Positions 6,311 through 12,612 of a DNA stretch of 12,657 bases are shown here, piece after piece; positions within the stretch are counted from its first letter, which is position 1, and each line of letters starts with the position of its first letter. The notes beneath the pieces were generated by a model. It was not told where the DNA came from. It made no database searches and worked only from the letters and a program-made list of their open reading frames with translations. Source of the stretch: Euzebya sp051004735 (lineage in GTDB: Bacteria > Actinomycetota > Nitriliruptoria > Euzebyales > Euzebyaceae); the NCBI GenBank assembly GCA_051004735.1, contig JBPCKA010000001.1, positions 1-12,657 on the forward strand, read 5' to 3'. A program made the position numbers and the translations under genes.

Positions 6311-6951
6311 CCGACATCAACCGTCGCAGCCTGGTTCGGGGGGCCGTCTCGGTCATTCCCGCCGCTGTCGCCCTGACGATGCTGGGTCAGAAGTGGGCGT
6401 TCGCCCAGGGTGAGACCTTTGCTGACGACCTGGACATCCTCAACTACGCCCTGACCCTTGAATACCTCGAGGCTGAGTTCTATCGGCAGGGCAACGAAAC
6501 GGACCTGTTGGAGGGCAAGGAGGCCACCTACCTGGGCCAGATCGGTGCCGATGAGGCCGCCCACGTCGCAGCGCTGACCGAGACGATCATGATGCTGGGC
6601 GGAACTCCTGTTCCGGCACCCGGCGTCGACTTTGCGATGGCGTTCGCCAGCCGCGAGAGCTATCTGGAGACGGCGTTCACCTTTGAGAACCTCGGCGTGT
6701 CGGCCTACCTCGGGGCCGCCGGGTCGATCCAGAACAAAGAGATCCTGACCGCGGCCGCGAGCATCTTCGGCGTCGAGGCTCGTCACGCCGCCATCATCGG
6801 CCAACTGCGGGGCCTTCCCGCAGAGGGCGGCGTCTACATGTCTGCCTTCGAAACCCCGCTCCCCCGCCCCGACGTGCTGGCCGCCGCCGGTCCGTTCATC
6901 ACCACCCCATCCGCCCCCGCGGTGTCCGACGCCGCTGCAGCCACCTACTGA
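6307..6951 (+). CDS. Tat-exported ferritin-like protein (Ferritin_2/desiccation-related type), copy 2
   Basis: This 214-residue paralogue of the preceding protein has the Tat-like signal NRRSLVRG (residues 5-12), a hydrophobic stretch and a likely cut after AFA (about residue 33). Its core repeats the same motifs: LDILNYALTLEYLEAEFYRQ (Glu52, Glu55), ExxH in EAAH (Glu83, His86), TFENLGVSAY (Glu127) and VEARHAA (Glu157, His160). Over the first 21-residue helix segment 19 positions equal copy 1, and even the DNA is alike there, so the pair arose by tandem duplication. The signal regions and C-termini differ: this copy ends in a Pro/Ala/Ser-rich tail (TTPSAPAVSDAAAATY), perhaps a flexible extension. 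AGGAGG (6295-6300) lies six bases before the GTG start, within copy 1. A perfect hairpin follows five bases after the stop. Role is inferred as extracytoplasmic iron or manganese handling or peroxide protection. Confidence 0.85.
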   Translation: MTDINRRSLVRGAVSVIPAAVALTMLGQKWAFAQGETFADDLDILNYALTLEYLEAEFYRQGNETDLLEGKEATYLGQIGADEAAHVAALTETIMMLGGTPVPAPGVDFAMAFASRESYLETAFTFENLGVSAYLGAAGSIQNKEILTAAASIFGVEARHAAIIGQLRGLPAEGGVYMSAFETPLPRPDVLAAAGPFITTPSAPAVSDAAAATY

Positions 6952-6955
6952 TCCC

Positions 6956-6995
6956 ACCTCGGTCGCGACGGGGCCACCCGCGTCGCGACCGAGGT
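6956..6995. terminator. Bidirectional transcription terminator hairpin
   Basis: ACCTCGGTCGCGACG (6956-6970) and CGTCGCGACCGAGGT (6981-6995) are perfect 15-bp arms around a 10-base loop. It sits between the stop of the second ferritin-like gene (6951) and the convergent end of the metal permease gene (7055), where a shared terminator is expected. There is no T tract on either side, which is common in actinomycetes. Confidence 0.8.
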
Positions 6996-7054
6996 TGGTC
7001 AGGCCACGAACAGCTGTATCCCATGTGGGGCTCCGTTCCACACCCGAGGACACC

Positions 7055-7921
7055 TCAGACCCGGCGACGCCGCGCGAGGGCCTGGGTGAGGAGCCCGCCA
7101 CGCGGCGCGAACACCAGCGCCAGGATGAAGCAGGCCGTCGCGACCAGCACGATCGCCGGCCCCGATGCGACGTTGATGTAGTAGGAGCCGTACAGCCCCA
7201 CGACCGCCGCGATCAGACCCACAGCTGCCGCAACCCGCATCATCGTGGCCAGTCGGGTGGTCAGCAGCAGCGCGGTTGCCCCCGGGGTGATGAGCATCGC
7301 GATGACCAAGACGATGCCCACCGCCTGCAACGCCGCGACGATCGTCGCTGACAACAGGGCCGTGAAGAGGTAGTGAAGCGCGCCGACCGGCAGCCCCACC
7401 GACTGCGCCATCACCTCATCGAAGCTCCAGAGGTGGAAGGCACGAAACAGCACCAGCACCACCACGATCACCAGGCCGCCGCTGACGGCGGTCAGGCCGA
7501 GGTCGGCCGGTGTGACGCCCAGGACGTTGCCGAACAGGATGTGGAACAGGTCGATGCCACGGGGTTGGGCGATGGAGATGATCGCCAGACCCAACGCGAA
7601 CGCGGCGGTGAAGATGATGCCCATGACGGCGTCGAGCTTGACGGTTGAATGTCGCTCGACGTAGGTGATCGCGATCGAGGTGAGCATGGCGATGACCATC
7701 GCTCCCCCGAGGATCCCGGCCGAGCCGGCCACCAGGTAGCCGATGGCGACCCCGAGCAGGACCGCATGGCTGATCGCATCCCCCAGCAGGGCTTGGTGGC
7801 GGACCACCAACAGGCACGACAACACGGCTGAGGTGACGCCGACGATCACCGCGGCAGCCAAGCCCAACCGCATGAAGCCGTACTGCACCAACGGGTCAAC
7901 GACCCAGTCCAGTGGCCCCAT
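7055..7921 (-). CDS. Metal (manganese-type) ABC transporter permease, ABC-3 family
   Basis: This 288-residue membrane protein belongs to the ZnuB/MntB/SitC family (ABC-3), which forms the channel of binding-protein-dependent transporters for Mn, Zn or Fe. It has eight or nine hydrophobic helices and family motifs such as RHQALLGDAISHAVLLGVAI (about residues 41-60) near the second helix, the VKLDAVMGIIF loop, and FDEVMAQSVGLPV, which contacts the ATPase. VGIVLVIAMLITPGATALLL is the typical late helix. The tail ends in ARRRRV. The start codon is ambiguous between GTG 7924 and ATG 7921; ATG is preferred because GTGAGG lies four bases before it. It overlaps the ATPase stop by one base (TGATG), implying translational coupling as last gene of the operon. 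Metal preference is inferred from the binding protein and regulator. Confidence 0.9.
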   Translation of the reverse strand: MGPLDWVVDPLVQYGFMRLGLAAAVIVGVTSAVLSCLLVVRHQALLGDAISHAVLLGVAIGYLVAGSAGILGGAMVIAMLTSIAITYVERHSTVKLDAVMGIIFTAAFALGLAIISIAQPRGIDLFHILFGNVLGVTPADLGLTAVSGGLVIVVVLVLFRAFHLWSFDEVMAQSVGLPVGALHYLFTALLSATIVAALQAVGIVLVIAMLITPGATALLLTTRLATMMRVAAAVGLIAAVVGLYGSYYINVASGPAIVLVATACFILALVFAPRGGLLTQALARRRRV

Positions 7922-8661
7922 CACGCCTCACCCAGCGCGACGAACTGTCCCGTCAGCCCGCCGTACGCCGCGGCGAGGTTGTGGCTGTTCAGGACCTCGA
8001 CGGTAGGACCCGCCGCGACCACCGTGCGGTTCAGCAGCAACAGGGAGTCGGTCAGCTCCTCGAGCATGGAGAGGTCGTGGTTGACCACCACCACCCCGGC
8101 GCCCCCAGCGGCGAGTTCCCGTAGCAGCTGGACCAGCATGATGATGGTCGGCGCGTCGACGCCTGCGAACGGTTCGTCGAGGAGCAACACCGATGCCTCC
8201 TGCGCCAGCGCACGGGCGAGGAACACCCGTTGCTGCTGACCGCCGGACAACTCCCCGATCTGGCGGGTGCGGTACTCCGAGAGCCCCACCCGCAGGAGGG
8301 CCGAATCGACCAGGTCACGGTCGTCGGCCCGCAGCCGGCGGAACACCCCGAGGTGGGGGTAGCGGCCCATGGTGACGACCTCCCCCACCTGGGCCGGGTA
8401 GTCCCAGTCGATGGCTGAGCGTTGGGGCAGGTAGGCGATCCGGCGGCGGGCCCCGTGCACCGGCCCACCGCCGATTCGAACCTCTCCCGCATCGGATCGG
8501 ACCAGCCCGAGGATCGCCTTCAACAGGGTGGACTTGCCTGCCCCGTTGGGGCCGACGACCCCGGTGACGGTCCCGGCTGCCGCGTCGAGGTCGACATCGC
8601 ACAGGACCGGCGTCCGACGGTAGGAGACAGTCAGCCCGCGAACGTTGAGGTCATCCGTCAC
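7921..8661 (-). CDS. Metal (manganese-type) ABC transporter ATP-binding protein
   Basis: The 246-residue protein is the ATPase that powers metal uptake through the neighbouring permease. Reading from GTG 8661, it has Walker A GPNGAGKST (37-45), a Q-loop in YLPQR (about 77-81), the signature LSGGQQQR (138-145), Walker B VLLLDEP (158-164) and the switch His in NHD (His195). SAIDWDYPAQVGEVVTMGRY is characteristic of ATPases of zinc/manganese transporters (ZnuC/MntB/SitB type). A longer reading from GTG 8676 is possible, but GGAG lies seven bases before 8661, giving MTDDLNVRGLTVSYR, a normal N-terminus. The start lies inside the end of the binding-protein gene (11-bp overlap). All catalytic motifs are intact. 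Confidence 0.92.
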   Translation of the reverse strand: MTDDLNVRGLTVSYRRTPVLCDVDLDAAAGTVTGVVGPNGAGKSTLLKAILGLVRSDAGEVRIGGGPVHGARRRIAYLPQRSAIDWDYPAQVGEVVTMGRYPHLGVFRRLRADDRDLVDSALLRVGLSEYRTRQIGELSGGQQQRVFLARALAQEASVLLLDEPFAGVDAPTIIMLVQLLRELAAGGAGVVVVNHDLSMLEELTDSLLLLNRTVVAAGPTVEVLNSHNLAAAYGGLTGQFVALGEA

Positions 8662-9616
8662 CGGTCGACTCCACACCCTCGCCCCCCAGCCCCGCCACGA
8701 TGGCTCGCACGTTGGCGCGCATCATGCCTGCATAGTCCTCCGCACCTGAGCCCTCTGCGCCCACGGAGTCCCCGTACAACGGTTCGCCGACCGCCACGCC
8801 GGCGTCGCGGGCCACCTGCTCGATCAAGGCCGGATTGACGGTGGTCTCCAGGAAGATCGTCGGGACCCCCTCGGCACGGACGGTGTCGACGAGCCGAGCG
8901 ACCACGGCGGCGCTGGGTTCCTCCTCGGTGGTGACCCCGACCACCGATCCGGTGACCGCAAGACCGTAGGCAGCGGCGAAGTAGCGATACGCATCATGGC
9001 TGGTCACCAGTTTGCGGTTGGCCACGGGGATGCTCGCCATCCCCTCCGCAAGCTCTGCATCCAAGTCGGCGAGGGTCTGACGGTAGCTGTCGGCATTGTC
9101 GGCATAGGCGTCGGCGTTGCTCGGATCGGCGGCGGCGAACGCCGCCTCGATGGCGGTGATGTAGCCCCGGTCGACGTAGTCGGGGACCATCCACATGTGG
9201 GGGTCGACCTTGCCCGATGCGGCCACGGCCTCCTCGACGATCCCGTCGGTCAGGATCACAAGTTCGCCCTCGACGTTGCCTGCCAGTGACTCAAACCACG
9301 GCGACAGGCCGAGCCCGTTGTCCAACACGATGTCGGCGTCGGTGATGGTGGCGGCGTCTGCCGGCGTCGCCTCGTACGTGTGCGGGTCGCCACCCACCGG
9401 GACAAGGGTGTCGACGGCCACGAGGTCACCGCCGACGGCACTGGCGAAATCGCTGAAGACGCTCATCGTGGACACGACCCGCAGAACAGCCTCCCCGTCC
9501 TGTTCGGCCCCATGCTGGGCCAAATCGTCCTGGGCCGCGGCCGGTGACGACGGACGGACGCAGCCGGCGACTGAGACGGCCAGGAACACCAGCAGGACGA
9601 GGACGCTCGATCTCAC
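8651..9616 (-). CDS. Metal-binding lipoprotein of a manganese-type ABC transporter (cluster A-I/TroA family)
   Basis: This 321-residue secreted lipoprotein delivers a divalent metal to the transporter. From GTG 9616 it begins with a lipoprotein signal: SSVLVLLVFLAVSVAGC, with Cys19 in the lipobox VAGC. It then follows the TroA/ZnuA fold, with a long helix (about 156-195) joining two lobes. The likely ligands are His79 (GGDPHTYEAT), His140 (KVDPHMWMV), a Glu of TTEEEPSA (231-233) and Asp283 (LYGDSVG). The His-His-Glu-Asp set is typical of Mn/Fe-binding members (PsaA, MntC), whereas zinc binders have a third His. There is no His-rich loop of the kind seen in ZnuA, which also argues against zinc. 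The upstream 26 codons up to 9691 lie within mntR and are not coding. Start overlaps the mntR stop by 4 bp (GTGA), so it is coupled to the regulator. Confidence 0.9.
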   Translation of the reverse strand: MRSSVLVLLVFLAVSVAGCVRPSSPAAAQDDLAQHGAEQDGEAVLRVVSTMSVFSDFASAVGGDLVAVDTLVPVGGDPHTYEATPADAATITDADIVLDNGLGLSPWFESLAGNVEGELVILTDGIVEEAVAASGKVDPHMWMVPDYVDRGYITAIEAAFAAADPSNADAYADNADSYRQTLADLDAELAEGMASIPVANRKLVTSHDAYRYFAAAYGLAVTGSVVGVTTEEEPSAAVVARLVDTVRAEGVPTIFLETTVNPALIEQVARDAGVAVGEPLYGDSVGAEGSGAEDYAGMMRANVRAIVAGLGGEGVESTGDG

Positions 9617-10266
9617 GGTTGATCGGTGCCGTAGATGAGTCTGATGAGCCCGGTGCCGAGCGCATGCCGCTGACCGTCCAGGCTGACCCACAACGGCCCG
9701 CCGAACGGCGCCCGATCCTCGACGGACAGCCGCACACCAGGACGGATCCCGAGTTCCCCCAGATACCGCAGTGCATCACTGTCACGGTCGGACACCCGCT
9801 GCACCAAGAAGTGGCTGCCGGGCGGGGCGGACTCCAGCGGGTCCCCCCAGTCCTCGGCGTGGATCCCTGACCTGGGTGGAATCGGATCTCCGTGGGGATC
9901 GCGGGTCGGGTTGCCGAGGGCATCATCGATGCGGTCCGCGAGGCGGTCGCTGAGGGCGTGTTCGAGGATCTCGGCCTCGGCATGGACCTCGTCCCACGGG
10001 ACAGCCAGCGCCTGTGCCAGATAGGTCTCCAACAGCCGGTGACGGCGGACGATCATGAGGGCGTGACGCTCACCGTGGGTCGTCAGTTCGACACCTCGAC
10101 GGTCCGGCGCCTTGAGGAGATCAATCGACGCCAGACGCCGGACCATCGCTGAGACCGACGGCGCAGCAACGCCCAGCCGCCCCGCGATGCGCGACGTCGT
10201 GGCCGGCTTCCCTGACGCCCGTAGCACGTAGATGGTCTTGAGGTAGTCCTCAACCGCCTCAGACAA
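9613..10266 (-). CDS. mntR: MntR-type DtxR-family metal-dependent repressor
   Basis: DtxR-family proteins bind a divalent metal and then repress metal-uptake genes. The 217-residue reading from TTG 10266 has a winged helix (RIAGRLGVAAPSVSAMVRRL, about 26-45), the dimerisation/metal domain (about 65-140) and an SH3-like FeoA-type C-terminal domain (about 150-215). Ligand positions favour manganese: Asp7 in VEDYLKTIY, where iron-type DtxR/IdeR have Met10, and Glu99 in EILEH with Glu102 and His103, where DtxR has Cys102; His76 also aligns. These equal the MntR-type ligands known from Bacillus subtilis. The reading frame stays open to 10353, but the family usually starts at LSEAVEDYLK or a few residues before; no ribosome binding site is visible, so the start is uncertain. 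It is first in an operon with the three transporter genes and probably represses itself through sites at 10269-10341. Confidence 0.85.
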   Translation of the reverse strand: MSEAVEDYLKTIYVLRASGKPATTSRIAGRLGVAAPSVSAMVRRLASIDLLKAPDRRGVELTTHGERHALMIVRRHRLLETYLAQALAVPWDEVHAEAEILEHALSDRLADRIDDALGNPTRDPHGDPIPPRSGIHAEDWGDPLESAPPGSHFLVQRVSDRDSDALRYLGELGIRPGVRLSVEDRAPFGGPLWVSLDGQRHALGTGLIRLIYGTDQP

Positions 10267-10268
10267 TT

Positions 10269-10279
10269 TTGCGAGGCAA
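10269..10279. promoter_or_regulatory. Second GAGGC-centred inverted repeat before mntR
   Basis: TTGCGAGGCAA (arms TTGC/GCAA) lies directly before the likely mntR start and shares the core GCGAGGC with the operator at 10328-10341 (GCCGAGGC on the minus strand). It may be a second regulator site that blocks ribosome loading or elongation, or it may be chance. Confidence 0.35.
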
Positions 10280-10324
10280 CAAGTTAGACCGGATGCAGAC
10301 CGCACGGAGGTGTCGATAATTCTG

Positions 10325-10353
10325 AATTTAGCCTCGGCTAACGCTGACCACAA
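10325..10353 (-). promoter_or_regulatory. mntR operon promoter
   Basis: On the minus strand TTGTGG (10353-10348) and TAAATT (10330-10325) are separated by 17 bases, resembling -35 and -10 boxes. Transcription would start near 10318, about 50 bases before the probable mntR start. The region is notably AT-richer than its surroundings. The -10 box overlaps the inverted repeat at 10328-10341. Confidence 0.5.
10328..10341. promoter_or_regulatory. Probable MntR operator
   Basis: TTAGCCTCGGCTAA is a perfect inverted repeat (TTAGCC, two bases, GGCTAA). It resembles DtxR-family boxes, which also have TTAG...CTAA ends. It overlaps the -10 box and spacer of the mntR promoter, the right place for metal-dependent autorepression. 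Confidence 0.6.
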
Positions 10354-10685
10354 GTCCCACCATGGTCGAGAGGTCGCTGCATCTGCGAGGCCGCGACTTC
10401 GAGAGACAGAGCCTGACGCCGCCGGCGCCCCCCTTCGCGCCCACGCCTGTAAGGGGCATGATCAGCGGATGACGACCCTCGACACGCCGAGCCAGTCGGC
10501 GCCTGAGATCCGCGCCGTCGGCAACCAGGCGCTCCCCTGCGACGCGGGTTGAGGATTCCAAGATCCACTACCCGTCGGAACCGCGGAGCGCGCTCCAGCA
10601 GGTCACGCCGTGTCGCCGCCGCCTGCTCGGTGCAACCCACGTGTTGAAGATCGTTGCACGTGCGTCGAGGGCGTTCGCGTGTCGA
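10354..10685. other. Gap between mntR and vapC; no convincing gene
   Basis: The only sign of coding is a small plus-strand frame, ATG 10469 to TGA 10550-10552, reading MTTLDTPSQSAPEIRAVGNQ and seven more residues. Its N-terminus looks protein-like but it has no ribosome binding site at the proper distance and matches nothing I know; it could be the stub of a lost gene. GTGCAAC (10630-10636) and GTTGCAC (10653-10659) form an inverted repeat, with CACGTG at 10638-10643 and again at 10657-10662. Since vapC ends at 10686 on the minus strand, this structure could act as its terminator. Confidence 0.4.
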
Positions 10686-11132
10686 TCAGCCGGTGGAGGT
10701 AGAAACGTTGGAGGTGTCCGCGGGGAGCAGCGTGAAGGCCAGGCCACCCCACAGGGGCGCTACCGTGCGGAAGTGTCGGTAGTCGAACGTCAGAACGCGC
10801 AGCGTCTGGAAGCGCGCGGCGATCACGACCAGTGACGCATCCGCGATGCCGATGCCCAAGTCGGCGTAGCGGTCGATGATCCCGTTCGCCGAGCGAACGT
10901 CGCCATAGTCGAAGTCGACAAGTTCGAATGCTTCGGTCGCGACGTCGTCCAGAAACTCACGTGCGGCCGACTGCCCGAGTCTGTTGACCAGCATGTCGTC
11001 CGATTCGGCGAGCACGAACGGCGACAGCAAGAGCTCTTCGTCGCTTCCTGCGATGACGGCCGCGACTGCGCTGTGGTCTGGATGGCTCTCGTCCTTGGAG
11101 GCGAGGATCCCGCTGGTGTCAACGACGATCAT
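10686..11132 (-). CDS. vapC: VapC-type PIN-domain ribonuclease toxin
   Basis: VapC toxins are Mg-dependent endoribonucleases that cut tRNA or rRNA and stall growth unless bound by their antitoxin. This 148-residue protein carries the acidic PIN residues: Asp5 (MIVVDTSGIL), Glu43 (VLAESDDM), Asp98 (GIGIADASLV) and Asp117 (VLTFDYRHF). All four are present, so the active site looks intact. Its length is slightly above the usual 130-140 residues; the extra is a Thr/Ser tail. ATG 11132 lies within the end of vapB, a 14-bp overlap that keeps antitoxin first in the operon. Being intact between decayed regions suggests it is maintained by addiction or recently acquired. Confidence 0.88.
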   Translation of the reverse strand: MIVVDTSGILASKDESHPDHSAVAAVIAGSDEELLLSPFVLAESDDMLVNRLGQSAAREFLDDVATEAFELVDFDYGDVRSANGIIDRYADLGIGIADASLVVIAARFQTLRVLTFDYRHFRTVAPLWGGLAFTLLPADTSNVSTSTG

Positions 11133-11367
11133 CGTCGCCGAACCCTTGCGTCAGCTCAGCGTCGATCTCCTCGGCGGTCAGTGGTTTCTTGCTGCGGTAG
11201 CCGCCGACCTTGGGGCGCGGGCGCCGTGGTTGATCGCCGCGGGCGGCCGGTGTGAGCACCGCGATAACCCGACCATGTTCGGTGACCGCAAGGCTCTGGC
11301 CGGCCTTGACCCTGGCGAGATACCGGCTGGTGTGATGGCTGAGTTCTCGAACGCCCACGGATGTCAT
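11119..11367 (-). CDS. vapB: VapB-role antitoxin of the Phd/YefM family
   Basis: This 82-residue antitoxin neutralises the adjacent PIN toxin and represses the operon. Residues 1-40 (MTSVGVRELSHHTSRYLARV then GQSLAVTEHGRVIAVLTP) match the Phd/YefM DNA-binding and dimerisation fold; SLAVTEHGRVIAVL is its typical beta-hairpin. The C-terminus (SKKPLTAEEIDAELTQGF and an acidic DDD) would be the flexible toxin-binding segment. Phd-type antitoxins paired with PIN toxins are common in actinomycetes, often labelled VapB. ATG 11367 is chosen because GTGGTAAC repeats end 9 bases before it; no Shine-Dalgarno is evident, so the transcript may be nearly leaderless. Confidence 0.85.
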   Translation of the reverse strand: MTSVGVRELSHHTSRYLARVKAGQSLAVTEHGRVIAVLTPAARGDQPRRPRPKVGGYRSKKPLTAEEIDAELTQGFGDDDRR

Positions 11368-11375
11368 GCGGGCAA

Positions 11376-11407
11376 GTTACCACATTTGTTACCACAGGGA
11401 GTCTCCC
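11376..11407. promoter_or_regulatory. vapBC operator: tandem 9-bp repeats plus palindrome
   Basis: GTTACCACA occurs twice (11376-11384 and 11388-11396) with a TTT between, a period of 12 bp, immediately upstream of vapB. The palindrome GGGAGTCTCCC (11397-11407) follows directly. Repeated half-sites in the promoter are normal for antitoxin-mediated autorepression, and TAAC/TAACAA on the minus strand could be part of a -10 box. Confidence 0.55.
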
Positions 11408-11440
11408 TCGTCGGGGCGACGCGCGGATTCGTCGACGAGG

Positions 11441-11617
11441 TCACCGTGTATGAGCCCGGCCGGCGGTCGTGGCGAGCCCGAACGCCTGGGTGACCGCGTC
11501 GAGCTCGCCCCACAGCACGCCCGGACCGACCTGGGCTCGGCGTGTCGTGGGCTGGACACCGATGTCTTTCATCGCCGAGAGGTCGACCACCAGCCCGTCG
11601 TCACACACCGCCAAAGA
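11441..11617 (-). pseudogene. Fragment of an FAD-linked oxidase (FAD_binding_4/BBE type)
   Basis: The frame ending at TGA/TAG 11441-11443 contains LAVCDDGLVVDLSAMKDIGV and QPTTRRAQVGPGVLWGELDA, then VTQAFGLATTAGR. These are the central motifs of the FAD-binding domain of berberine-bridge-like oxidoreductases (GLVIDLSxMxxVxVDPxxRxAxVxxGxxWGxLDxATQxFGLATPGG). The usual HNVAG region before and GVAGLTLGGG after are absent. About 55 of 450 residues remain. It begins exactly where the HD-GYP-type remnant ends, so a large deletion joined the two. It cannot encode a working enzyme. Confidence 0.7.
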
Positions 11618-12424
11618 ACGGTGAACGATCGAGGATCCGCTCGGTGTGATAGGGGTGCAGCCTGACCTGCTCCCGCTCATCGACGCTCAGCGGACCTTCC
11701 TTTCCCCAGACCGCGGGATGCACCGCCACCCGGCCCACATCGTGCACCAACCCGGCCCGGCGCACATCGGTGACCTCGGCGGGAGAGAGGCCGCAGACCA
11801 GTGCCGTCCTGGCGGCAAGTTCTGAGACACAGGCCGAATGGCCGGACAGGTATGGGGAGACGAGATCTGAGAAGCCTCCCATGGCGCCGAGGGCTCGGTC
11901 GATCCCCTCTGCGGAGAGCTCCAGCCACGGCTTGGGCTCGGCGGCGAGGACACCATCCCACGCCGGATGCACCCCAGCGGACAGGACGTCTGCGGAGGCC
12001 TCGGCGAACCGCTGGGCAACGGTGGGGTCAAACGCCTTCCCGCCCGGCCTCGGATCACGTCCGCCACCTCATCGGGACCGTGGATCAAGCGCTGATACGC
12101 CGCGTCTCGGGCGACCCAGGCGATGCGGAGGGGGAGGGGTATCTCCACGCCCGAGGCCCGGCCCAGGACGCCATTACCATCCCAACGTTCGGTCAGCCGA
12201 CTGAAAAGCCCACTGATCGAAGCCGGGAGGCCGAGCCGTCCGGCCAGCATCTCCGCCACCTCACACAGCGCGGTGTAGTGGGGCTTTCGGAACCGAGCCG
12301 CCGCAGGCAGCCGCCGAGTCCGCTTGTCAGATCGAACGGAACAGCGGTCTCCAATGTGAACACGGGACTCTTACCGATGTCGGAGTTGCCTGAGATCAAC
12401 GCGGCGCGACGGCGTGGAAGTCAT
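11606..12424 (-). pseudogene. HD-GYP-type phosphohydrolase gene, frameshifted and truncated
   Basis: A likely start is ATG 12424 (MTSTPSRRVDLRQL) behind GAGGTG, but this frame stops at 12371-12373. From about 12295 another frame reads FRKPHYTALCEVAEMLAGRL, ISGLFSRLTERWDGNG, IPLPLRIAWVARDAAYQRLI to DVIRGRAG (about 12045). A one-base loss near 12040 then shifts to KAFDPTVAQRFAEASADVLS and, from about 11972, the second HD half: YLSGHSACVSELA, GLVHDVGRVAV (HD dyad), RLHPYHTERILDRSPFF. This is the order of actinobacterial HD-GYP proteins, often with a C-terminal LuxR helix-turn-helix; here the end is replaced at about 11610 by an FAD-oxidase fragment, so GAHHE and LuxR parts are gone. Such proteins are linked to cyclic-nucleotide or stress signalling, but this copy is dead. 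The 5' portion between 12371 and 12300 is not identified. Confidence 0.7.
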
Positions 12425-12560
12425 AGACACCTCAGCCGTCGTTTGCTGTGCTCCTCGACGACCCCCAACGGGCTTATGTGAACAGGTGATGTTGACCGAG
12501 GCCGCGTCATGTCGGCGGCCACCCGAGTCGAATTGGGGATCGTGGTCCAGGCTCCACTAT

Positions 12561-12583
12561 TGGCCACCGGCGCTTCGCGGCCA
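12561..12583. terminator. Possible hairpin terminator
   Basis: TGGCC (12561-12565) pairs with GGCCA (12579-12583), and GCG/CGC inside can extend the stem with a bulge. It lies about 30 bases downstream of the presumed minus-strand gene end at 12613. No T tract follows. The preceding region 12425-12560 shows no gene. Confidence 0.25.
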
Positions 12584-12612
12584 GCAGTCCCTGAACGTCA
12601 GTCGAGCGCGGC

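Noticed and set aside
5663..6951. Ferritin-like proteins as sortase substrates
   Set aside because: Neither protein has an LPXTG/LAXTG motif, a C-terminal hydrophobic helix or a basic tail, so attachment by the adjacent sortase is not supported.
6109..7101. 330-residue minus-strand frame across the ferritin genes and terminator
   Set aside because: It covers both ferritin-like genes in antisense and would run through the strong hairpin; no domain is recognisable.
7055..9616. Zinc (ZnuABC) assignment for the transporter
   Set aside because: The binding protein lacks a third His and a His-rich loop, and the operon regulator is DtxR/MntR-type rather than Fur/Zur-type, so manganese (or possibly iron) fits better.
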